Of a stretch of DNA of 56,634 bases, positions 39,546 to 46,900 are shown piece after piece (position 1 is the first letter of the stretch; every line of letters begins with the position of its first letter). The stretch lies in contig NZ_LR131147.1 of assembly GCF_900626285.1 (NCBI RefSeq), positions 1,438,222 through 1,494,855 of the forward strand, written 5' to 3'. The stretch comes from Intestinimonas massiliensis (ex Afouda et al. 2020) (GTDB lineage: Bacteria; Bacillota; Clostridia; Oscillospirales; Oscillospiraceae). The position numbers and the translations under genes were made by a program. Under the pieces are notes generated by a model, which did not search any database, had not been told where the DNA came from, and worked only from the letters and a program-made list of their open reading frames with translations.

Positions 39546-41020
39546 AATGCCTCGTATATGAATGCGCCGTTTCCGGTAAAGAAAATGAGCACCATGGCCA
39601 GCATCAGGACATATACCGCCACGCTCACCACCAGCTTCACTATCCGCAGGGGCAGCGGCAGGGGCGGCGCGGTCTTTCTCCGGCCCCTTCCCGTCTCCGG
39701 CGCCGCCATCAGCACCGTCCAGTCCGCCAGCTGTCTGGCGGGCGCCGCCCCCAGGAGTGCCAGCAGCGGAATCACCCAGCTGCCGCCGATGGGGTCGGCC
39801 TCAGCCGCCAGGGCCGCGGCTGCCAAAGCGGCCAGCAGCAGGGCGGGAAGCAGCAGGATATTCCTGTCCGCCCTTTTGACACCCCTCAGGACGCCCCACA
39901 GAGCCAGCAGCAGCAGGCCCAGGGCATAGCTCTGCAAAAGGGGATGCATCACGCTGTCGATGATCTTGTCCCGGATGGGGATGCCCCGGTCCAGCCGGGC
40001 CCAGCTGTAGTCGTAGGACGCAAACTGGGTCCGGATCTTCCCGGCCAGCTGCCGGAGAGAGCCCGTCCCCCCCAGCGCCGCCCCCGCCATGGGACCGGCG
40101 CCGGTGAGGGCCCATAAAAGGCCCCCCGCCGCCAGCCATACGATCAGGAAGGCCGCCGCCAGGGTCACCGCCCGCACCCCCAGGGTCCGGTCTCTCTTCC
40201 GCCCGGGCAGGGTAAGCAGCAGCCAGAGGACCGCCGCCCCCAGCGGAATGGGCAGTCCGGGACACAAAACCTGACACAGGCCCCAGGCGGCCCCCGCCAG
40301 TCCGTGGTTCAGCAGGGTCCGGGCGAAGGGCCGGCACAGCAGCAGCCACACCCCCGCCAGCAGCAGGGCGGTGTACAGGGGCAGCACGGTCAGCACCCCG
40401 GCGGAAAAGAGCAGGGTGGGACAGAAGGCCAGCAGCCCTCCGGCGATCAGTCCCGTCAGCCGGGAGCCGGACAGCTTCTCCCCGATAAGCGCGGTGAGCA
40501 GGCAGCTCACACCGCCCCACACCCCGTTGGGGATCTGCACCGCCGCCAGGGTGGGGCCGAACAGGCGGATCAGGATGCTCTGGTATACCGCCGGAGCCGC
40601 AGCCCCGGCCTCGCCGGCGCTGCGGACCAGCTCCCGCCACTGTCCCGCGCCCGCCCGGGAGAGCTCCAGGGCCAGGTTCCACCCGGCCAGGTACTCCTCA
40701 TGGGGCCACACCGTCCACTTCAGGGCGAACACCACCCGCAGGGCCGCCGCCCCCACAAAGAGGAGCTCCAGCCACAGCCGTCCCCCCTTGGGGGCCAGCA
40801 GCCGGGCCAGCAGAGCCAGGCAGAAGATCCCCGCCAGGGCCGCCGTGGTATAGACCGGGCGGATGGTCCCCGCCTCCCGGCAGATCCCCGCCGCCGCCAG
40901 CAGCAGAAGGAGGGCCGCAGGCAGGAGAAGGAGCAGCCCCAGCCGTCCGGCGGGGCCCTCCAGCTCCCGCCGCAGGGTCAGCTTCCCCTCCGGCAGGGCC
41001 AATTTTTTCTCTTCCTCCAT
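39542..41020 (-). CDS. GT-C-like multi-pass membrane glycosyltransferase (putative)
   Basis: A 492-residue protein with about ten transmembrane helices, start MEEEKKLALPEGK at 41020, one base after the upstream stop. The first loop has KWTVWPHEEYLAGWNLALEL, which resembles the acidic catalytic loop of GT39/ArnT-like GT-C enzymes that use polyprenyl-phosphate sugars. The family is not certain: I see the layout, not a full signature. In this operon it could glycosylate the polymer made by the LtaS-like enzyme. Confidence 0.6.
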   Translation of the reverse strand: MEEEKKLALPEGKLTLRRELEGPAGRLGLLLLLPAALLLLLAAAGICREAGTIRPVYTTAALAGIFCLALLARLLAPKGGRLWLELLFVGAAALRVVFALKWTVWPHEEYLAGWNLALELSRAGAGQWRELVRSAGEAGAAAPAVYQSILIRLFGPTLAAVQIPNGVWGGVSCLLTALIGEKLSGSRLTGLIAGGLLAFCPTLLFSAGVLTVLPLYTALLLAGVWLLLCRPFARTLLNHGLAGAAWGLCQVLCPGLPIPLGAAVLWLLLTLPGRKRDRTLGVRAVTLAAAFLIVWLAAGGLLWALTGAGPMAGAALGGTGSLRQLAGKIRTQFASYDYSWARLDRGIPIRDKIIDSVMHPLLQSYALGLLLLALWGVLRGVKRADRNILLLPALLLAALAAAALAAEADPIGGSWVIPLLALLGAAPARQLADWTVLMAAPETGRGRRKTAPPLPLPLRIVKLVVSVAVYVLMLAMVLIFFTGNGAFIYEAF

Positions 41021-41021
41021 G

Positions 41022-41915
41022 TCAGTCCTCCTCCGCCAGCCAGGGGTCGATGTAGTCGGTGAACCAGGGGGCGCCGGTGTCGTAGTCCAGGTGCCCGGTG
41101 TCAAAGAAGTACTGGTCCTCCACCACCCGGGTCATGTCCAGTGTCTCGATCCCCAGCCGCTCCAGCTGCTGGTTGGCGTAGTCCATCACATTCTGGGCGG
41201 CGGGATAGATCTCCAGCTTGCCGTTCCAGGGCATCCAGATGGCCCGCAGCCGGACGCCGTGGTCCTCACACCAGGCGGCCAGCCGGTCCAGGGCGGCGAA
41301 GTTCTCGGCGCAGTCCACCTCCGGGGTGGTCTCCCCGAACCGCTCCACCAGGCTCTCCCAGCTCTCCATCAGGTCCTCGTCGGACAGGGCGCCCCGGTAG
41401 ACCGCCCGCTGCTGGTGGCTGGAGTCCACCTTGGTGAAGGGCTCTCCGTTGAGCAGGTTGGTCACCCCGTCGGTGACCAGCTGCTCCAGCCGGTCCCGCT
41501 GGAAATAGAGGTAGGGCTCGTACCACTTCCGGTGCCAGGGATAGGTGGCGTTGGTGGGCAGGGTGTCCAGGAAGGACAGGTTGTTGAGGCCCAGCACCAG
41601 ATCCTCGGTGACGGTGAGCTCACCCTTCTCCAGCATCTCGGTGATGTCCTTCACCGTGCCGTAGTCCATGCCGATGTTGGCGTAGCCCACGCTGCCCTCC
41701 CTCCCCTCGATGTAGGAGGCGGTGACGGCGCTGCTGCCGAAGATGGCCTTCTCAAAGGTCATGTCCGGGTGCTGAAGCCGGATCAGCTCATAGTCGTTGC
41801 GCCAGATGCAGGTCATTCTGCTCACCGGGTCGGTGAGATTCAGGACCGTCTCTCCCCCCACCAGCACCGCCGCCAGCAGCAGGAGGAAGGCATATCGTTT
41901 CAGCCAGTTTTTCAT
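41022..41915 (-). CDS. DltD-like extracytoplasmic hydrolase/transferase
   Basis: A 297-residue protein with an N-terminal signal anchor (YAFLLLLAAVLVGGETVL) and an SGNH-like extracellular domain: nucleophile Ser in KAIFGSSAVTASY, a middle GLNNLSFLDTLP block, and Asp/His in YFFDTGHLDYDTGAPWFTDY. This matches the DltD layout that moves the acyl group from the MBOAT protein onto the polymer, though overall similarity to DltD is modest. It overlaps the MBOAT gene by 4 bases. Confidence 0.8.
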   Translation of the reverse strand: MKNWLKRYAFLLLLAAVLVGGETVLNLTDPVSRMTCIWRNDYELIRLQHPDMTFEKAIFGSSAVTASYIEGREGSVGYANIGMDYGTVKDITEMLEKGELTVTEDLVLGLNNLSFLDTLPTNATYPWHRKWYEPYLYFQRDRLEQLVTDGVTNLLNGEPFTKVDSSHQQRAVYRGALSDEDLMESWESLVERFGETTPEVDCAENFAALDRLAAWCEDHGVRLRAIWMPWNGKLEIYPAAQNVMDYANQQLERLGIETLDMTRVVEDQYFFDTGHLDYDTGAPWFTDYIDPWLAEED

Positions 41916-43066
41916 AGGCGGAACAGTCCTTTCACCACTTCCGCCATCTGGCCCAGATCCATGGAGAAGGACAGGGCATTGATGCCGAAGGCAAAATTGA
42001 CCGCCAGGCAGCGCAGCCGGAACACACCCTCCGGCATCCGCCGCCGGTCAGCGGTGGTCAGGTTCAGCAGGTTCTCCAGGGCCAGCAGGCCGCCCATAAA
42101 GGCGCCGCAGACCAGATTTTTCATGCTGAACCCATGCCACATACTCATGACCAGCATAGTGCACATCCCGATGGCGGCGGAGGCGGGGCGGCTGAGCCGC
42201 TTGCCGTTGACCACCACGAAGATGTGCTCCCGGATCCAGTCGCTGAGGGTGACGTGCCACTTCCGCCAGAACTGGGTGAAGCTGGCGGCGGTGAGGGGAT
42301 TCTTGAAGTTCTCAGCCACGGAAAAGCCGGTGAAGGAGGCCACAGCGATGGCGATATCGCTGTAGCCGGACAGGTCGAAATAGAGGGTGAAGTAGCTGAC
42401 CACGATGAGGGCCAGGCTCACCGGCAGGCACAGCCGGGCCGCCAGCAGCCGGTCCAGCACCAGCCCCAGCAGGGTCACCAGCACCATCTTTTTGAACATG
42501 CCCCGGATGATCCGCTTCACCGCCTGGGTGGTCACCTGGGCGGTCACCGGCCTGGGGGCCAGATAGTCCCGCTCGAAATCCCGGTACCGCAGAATGGGTC
42601 CGGAGGTGAGCACCGGGAAGAACAGCAGGAAGTTGGCGTAGGCCACCAGGGGGATGTCCTTGTCTGCGTAGTAGACATAAAACACCGCGTCGATGGCCTT
42701 GAGCATATTGTAGGCAAAGCCCACCAGGGTAAAGATGGCCGGCAGGAAGGGGAGCATCAGGGCGAACCGGGCATAAAAGAAGGGGGCGGCGCACAGGGCG
42801 CAGAACAGGACGAACAGGGTCCTGCGCAGGGTCTGTCCCTTGGCGGCCTTCAGTACCCGGAGCATCAGATAGGTGACCAGGGTGTAGGCCAGATAAAACA
42901 CCGCCAGCTGCCAGGAGACGAAGAACAGCAGTCCCAGGTCAAAGAGCAGCAAAAAGGGGGTCAGCCGCCGTTGGGGGCTGACCCTGTGCAGGATGGCGGC
43001 AGCAGCGCCGTAGAGCAGTGTGGAACCCAGGATCCAGACCAGGGTGTCTGCCTGCAAATACCACAT
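41912..43066 (-). CDS. MBOAT O-acyltransferase, DltB-like
   Basis: A 384-residue MBOAT with ~11 transmembrane helices. Motifs: 'YANFLLFFPVLTSGPILRYR', 'YFDLSGYSDIAIAVASFTGF', 'NFKNPLTAASFTQFWRKWHV' and the catalytic His in MLVMSMWHGFSMKNLVCGAF. DltB takes the aminoacyl group from the carrier and passes it across the membrane. It lies 6 bases after the carrier gene. Confidence 0.92.
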   Translation of the reverse strand: MWYLQADTLVWILGSTLLYGAAAAILHRVSPQRRLTPFLLLFDLGLLFFVSWQLAVFYLAYTLVTYLMLRVLKAAKGQTLRRTLFVLFCALCAAPFFYARFALMLPFLPAIFTLVGFAYNMLKAIDAVFYVYYADKDIPLVAYANFLLFFPVLTSGPILRYRDFERDYLAPRPVTAQVTTQAVKRIIRGMFKKMVLVTLLGLVLDRLLAARLCLPVSLALIVVSYFTLYFDLSGYSDIAIAVASFTGFSVAENFKNPLTAASFTQFWRKWHVTLSDWIREHIFVVVNGKRLSRPASAAIGMCTMLVMSMWHGFSMKNLVCGAFMGGLLALENLLNLTTADRRRMPEGVFRLRCLAVNFAFGINALSFSMDLGQMAEVVKGLFRL

Positions 43067-43072
43067 GATCCC

Positions 43073-43330
43073 TTACTTCTCCGCCAGCTTGCGCTCCACC
43101 ACCGCGGCGATCTCATCCACCGTGTTCATGGGGTAGAGGATGATGTCCTTCTGGGTGATCTCCACGTGATAGGTGTCCTCCAGGAACAGGATGATCTCGG
43201 TGGCTCCCAGGGAATCCACAAAGCCGTAGTCGAACAGATGGACGTCGTCCCCGAAGTCCGGGTCGTCCGCCGGGATCTCAAAGTGCTCCATAATGTAGGA
43301 CCGCAGGGTGTCCTTGACCGAATTTTCCAT
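43073..43330 (-). CDS. DltC-like acyl carrier protein
   Basis: An 85-residue acidic carrier, MENSVKDTLRSYIMEHFEIP ... HLFDYGFVDSLGATEIILFL. Ser40 in GFVDSLG is the phosphopantetheine attachment site. It would carry the activated amino acid from a DltA-like enzyme to the MBOAT protein. One carrier serves two adenylation enzymes in this operon. Confidence 0.9.
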   Translation of the reverse strand: MENSVKDTLRSYIMEHFEIPADDPDFGDDVHLFDYGFVDSLGATEIILFLEDTYHVEITQKDIILYPMNTVDEIAAVVERKLAEK

Positions 43331-43341
43331 GGTGATTCTCC

Positions 43342-43824
43342 TCACTTTACCAATTTTTTATCGTACAGGGTTCCAACCGGCCCCATACCGGCCCGCTGCC
43401 AGTAGCGGTGGGCGGCGGGGTTGTTCTGCAGCACCTGCAGCTGCATGGTGGGGATCTCCCGCTCCCGCAGCCAGTCCTCCGCCATGTGGGTCAGCGCCAG
43501 GGCCAGGCCCTGCCGCCGCAGATCGGGGACCACATACAGGTCGTTGAGGTAGCCCACGCTGCCGCAGCCCTCGCACAGGTACTCGTTGGCCAGCCGCAGG
43601 ATGGAGCAGAACACGAACCCGCCCAGGGTCCCGTCCTCCCTCTGGGCCACCGCCGTCAGGATCAGGCGGGAGCGGATGCGCAGGCGGAGCACCTGCTCCA
43701 GGGTATCCTGCCGCAGCTCATAGGGCATGCCGAAGGACTGCAATTCCCGGTGGTAGTCCTGATACAGTGCCAGCAGGGCGGGCAGGTCCTCCTCCGTGGC
43801 CTCCCGCAGGGTCCAACCGCTCAT
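43342..43824 (-). CDS. GNAT acetyltransferase in the dlt-like operon
   Basis: A 160-residue GNAT: 'LREATEEDLPALLALYQDYH', 'SVGYLNDLYVVPDLRRQGLA' with the R-x-x-G-x-A acetyl-CoA loop, 'MQLQVLQNNPAAHRYWQRAG'. Start at 43824 overlaps the DltA1 stop (ATGA), so it is coupled to the operon. It may modify an amino sugar or the amino acid donor; not part of known dlt operons. Confidence 0.85.
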   Translation of the reverse strand: MSGWTLREATEEDLPALLALYQDYHRELQSFGMPYELRQDTLEQVLRLRIRSRLILTAVAQREDGTLGGFVFCSILRLANEYLCEGCGSVGYLNDLYVVPDLRRQGLALALTHMAEDWLREREIPTMQLQVLQNNPAAHRYWQRAGMGPVGTLYDKKLVK

Positions 43825-45356
43825 GGGGCCTGCCTCCCCTCCACCAGCTGCCGATGGAGCAGCACCCGGTCGATCTTCCGGTTGGGGGTCAGGGGGAGGG
43901 TCGCAAAGACCTCCAGCCGCTTGGGCAGCATATATTTGGGGATCAGCTTCCCCAGGGCCAGGTTCACCTTCCGCAGCTGGAGGGGGGATTTGCTCTCCAC
44001 CGCCAGGATGATCTCCTGATTGGCCTGGTCGAACAGGGCGCACACCTTATCCACCCCCTCCAGGGTGGCGGCGGCGGTCTCGATGTCCCCCAGCTCGATG
44101 CGGTTGCCCCGCAGCTTGAACTGGTGGTCCCGCCGTCCGCAGAACAGGATGTTGCCCTCATTGTCCCACTTGCCCAGGTCGCCGGTGCGGTACATGACCT
44201 CCGGGTAGTCCGGGTTCAGGGGGTTGCGGACGAAGGCCTTGGCGGTCTGCTCGGGCGCATTCCAGTAGCCCAGGGCCACACCGCTGCCCAGCACGCAGAT
44301 CTCCCCCTCTTCCCCAACGGCGGCGGGGGTATTGTCCTCTTTCAGCAGCAGCACCCGGGCGCCCCGCCAGGGCTTGCCGATGGGCAGGGGATCGGCGTCG
44401 TCAAAGTCCCGGTCCACGATGTAGCAGGTGCAGTCCACCGTGATCTCGGTGGGGCCGTACAGGTTGGCATACACGCAGTGGGGCAGGGCGCGGCGCCAGA
44501 TGTTCAGCTGCCGGTTGGGCATGACCTCTCCGGCAAACACCACAGTCTTCAGGTCGGGCAGCTTCCGGCCCTCCAGGGCCCCGGAGTTGGCCACCGAGAT
44601 CATCACCGTGGGCACCCAGAACACGCAGGTGACCTTTTTCTCCTCCATCAGATCCATCAGCTTGTAGGGGTACATGAACAGGATCTCCGGGATGATCACC
44701 AGCCTGGCCCCCGTCATCAGGCAGCCGTACAGATCGAACACGCTGTTGTCAAAGTGGAACCCGGACTGGAGGCCGATCACCGAATCCTCGGTGAGGCCGA
44801 AGGTGTCCACCACCGCCTTGGCGTACTCCAGCACCCCCCGGTGGGGGACGGTGACCCCCTTGGGCACCCCGGTGGAGCCGGAGGTGTACATGATATAGCA
44901 GGGATCGGTGTCGATGACGGCATCCAGGGCGGCCATCACCCGCCGGTGGTCGGCCTCCCCGGCGGTCAGGTCCGTGTAGAGCACCGCTTTGCTCTCCCCC
45001 AGCTCCAGCCCCGCCAGGCGGGCCATACTCTCCCCGTCGGCCACCACCAGGGCGGGCTTCAGATTCTCCAGGGTGCGGCCCAGCCGCTCCATGGGGATGG
45101 CGTAGTCCACCGGGGCATAGGGGCATCCGGCGTACAGGGCGGCCAGGAAGGTGACCACGCTCTCCCGGCTTTTGGGCAGGTAGACCAGCACCGGCCGGTT
45201 GGGCCGAAGGCCCAGCTCCAGCATGGCGGTGGCCGCCCGCTCCACCGCCTCCTCCAGCTCCTTCCAGGTCAGGGTGCCCCATTCATCTTCCACCGCCACC
45301 CGCTCCGGGAAGCGGGCGGCGGTCTGTGCCAGCCATCTGGCCGCGGAATTCAGCAT
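43821..45356 (-). CDS. DltA-like amino acid adenylation enzyme 1
   Basis: A 511-residue ANL enzyme. A3 phosphate loop YIMYTSGSTGVPKGVTVPHR, substrate Asp in GFHFDNSVFDLYGC, VFAGEVMPNRQLNIW, ANLYGPTEITVDC, YRTGDLGKWDNEGNI and catalytic Lys in LPLTPNRKIDRVLL are all present, so it should be active. It is a stand-alone enzyme: there is no fused carrier. The start at 45356 (MLNSAARWLAQTAA) overlaps the A2 stop by 7 bases. Substrate probably an amino acid, not defined. Confidence 0.9.
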   Translation of the reverse strand: MLNSAARWLAQTAARFPERVAVEDEWGTLTWKELEEAVERAATAMLELGLRPNRPVLVYLPKSRESVVTFLAALYAGCPYAPVDYAIPMERLGRTLENLKPALVVADGESMARLAGLELGESKAVLYTDLTAGEADHRRVMAALDAVIDTDPCYIMYTSGSTGVPKGVTVPHRGVLEYAKAVVDTFGLTEDSVIGLQSGFHFDNSVFDLYGCLMTGARLVIIPEILFMYPYKLMDLMEEKKVTCVFWVPTVMISVANSGALEGRKLPDLKTVVFAGEVMPNRQLNIWRRALPHCVYANLYGPTEITVDCTCYIVDRDFDDADPLPIGKPWRGARVLLLKEDNTPAAVGEEGEICVLGSGVALGYWNAPEQTAKAFVRNPLNPDYPEVMYRTGDLGKWDNEGNILFCGRRDHQFKLRGNRIELGDIETAAATLEGVDKVCALFDQANQEIILAVESKSPLQLRKVNLALGKLIPKYMLPKRLEVFATLPLTPNRKIDRVLLHRQLVEGRQAP

Positions 45357-46873
45357 GATCCATTCTCCTCCGTCAGGGTGGCCTTCAGGCGCACCCGGTC
45401 GATCTTGTCGTTGGCGGTGTGGGGCAGCTTGTCCATACACACCAGCTTCCCCGGCAGCATATACTGGGGGATATACTGCCTGAGCTGGAGATTCAGCTTC
45501 CGCAGGGACATGCCCTGCCCGCCCTCCACAAAGAGGACGATGCGCTCCGCCGGCGCGTCAAAGATGGCGCAGGCGTTCTCCACTCCGGGGATGCACATGG
45601 CTCCCGCCTCGATCTCACCCAGCTCGATGCGGTTGCCCTTCAGTTTGATCTGGCTGTCCTTCCGGCCCAGGAATCGGATGAGCCCATCCTCTCCCCACTG
45701 GGCCAGGTCGCCGGTGCGGTACATCCGCTCCGGGAAGGCGGGGCTCAGGGGGTCCAGGCAGAAGGCCCTGGCGGTCTGCTCCGGGTTGTTCCAGTAGCCC
45801 AGGGCCACCCCGCTGCCCAGCACGCACAGCTCCCCGGTCTCCCCGGGGGCGGCCTCCCGGCCGTCGTCCGTCAGGATGTGGACCCGCATATTCTCGCAGG
45901 CCTTGCCGATGGGCAAAGGCTCGTGGTTTTCGAAGGGCCGGTCCACCTTATAGTAGCAGCATACGTCGGTGATCTCGGTGGGGCCGTACAGGTTGGCGTA
46001 GGAACAGTGAGGCAGCGCCGCCCGCCAGATGTTCAGCTGGGTGTTGGGCATGACCTCCCCGCAGAAGGCCACATTTTTCAGCCGGGGCAGGGGGTGCCCC
46101 TCCAGGGCCCCGGCGTTGGCCACGTTGATCATCACCGTGGGCACCCAGAAGATGGAGGTGACCTGGTGCTCCTCCAGATACTCCGGCAGCTTGAGGGGGA
46201 AGAGGAACAGGGTCTCCGGGGTGAGGAGCAGCTTGCCGCCGCACCGGAGGGTGCCGTAGATGTCGAAGGTGGAGTTGTCGAAATAGAAGGGGGCCTGGTT
46301 GGCCATGACGGTACTCTCGTCAAAGGCGAAGGTGTTCACCACCCAGTCGGCGTAGTCCAGGATGCCCCGGTGGGGGATGGTCACCCCCTTGGGAGTGCCG
46401 GTGGAGCCGGAGGTGTACATCACATAGATGGGGTCGGTGTCGATGACGGCGGAGACAGCCGCCTCCACCGCTTTCTCGTCCGCCGCCGTCTGTTCCAGCT
46501 CAGAGAGAAGCACCGCTTTGGTGTCCCCCAGCCTGACCCCTTCCAGGTTGGGACGCAGGGCCTCGTTGGTGACCACATAGGCCGGATGGAGGCTCTCCAC
46601 GATCTTCTCCAGCCTGGCCATGGGGATGTGGGCGTCCACCGGGGCATAGGGCCGGCCGGCGCACATGGCCCCGAAAAATACCGCCAGGGCGTCGATGCTC
46701 TTGGGCAGGTAGACCACCACCGGCCGCCGGTCCCCCAGCAGGGCGGTGCCGATGGCCCGGGCCCGCTCCAGCATCCCGCCGTAAGTCAGGCTGCCCTCTT
46801 CTTCCTCTACATAGACCCGCTCCGGCCAGCGCTTGGCCGCTTTCTCCAGCAGGCGGATGGCAGAATTGCTCAT
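45350..46873 (-). CDS. DltA-like amino acid adenylation enzyme 2
   Basis: A 507-residue paralogue of the neighbouring enzyme with all ANL motifs: YVMYTSGSTGTPKGVTIPHR, APFYFDNSTFDIYGTL (Asp235 equivalent, retained), VAFCGEVMPNTQLNIW, SYANLYGPTEITDV, YRTGDLAQWGEDGLI and catalytic Lys in LPHTANDKIDRVRL. Sequences around the substrate pocket differ from those of enzyme 1 (CCYYKVDR here, CTCYIVDR there), which allows a different substrate. Confidence 0.9.
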   Translation of the reverse strand: MSNSAIRLLEKAAKRWPERVYVEEEEGSLTYGGMLERARAIGTALLGDRRPVVVYLPKSIDALAVFFGAMCAGRPYAPVDAHIPMARLEKIVESLHPAYVVTNEALRPNLEGVRLGDTKAVLLSELEQTAADEKAVEAAVSAVIDTDPIYVMYTSGSTGTPKGVTIPHRGILDYADWVVNTFAFDESTVMANQAPFYFDNSTFDIYGTLRCGGKLLLTPETLFLFPLKLPEYLEEHQVTSIFWVPTVMINVANAGALEGHPLPRLKNVAFCGEVMPNTQLNIWRAALPHCSYANLYGPTEITDVCCYYKVDRPFENHEPLPIGKACENMRVHILTDDGREAAPGETGELCVLGSGVALGYWNNPEQTARAFCLDPLSPAFPERMYRTGDLAQWGEDGLIRFLGRKDSQIKLKGNRIELGEIEAGAMCIPGVENACAIFDAPAERIVLFVEGGQGMSLRKLNLQLRQYIPQYMLPGKLVCMDKLPHTANDKIDRVRLKATLTEENGSC

Positions 46874-46900
46874 AGACTCGCACCTTCTATCTTGAGATTC

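Noticed and set aside
37095..39929. A 944-codon open frame antisense to the LtaS-like gene
   Set aside because: Same reason: shadow composition, and the minus strand carries clear LtaS and SLH motifs.
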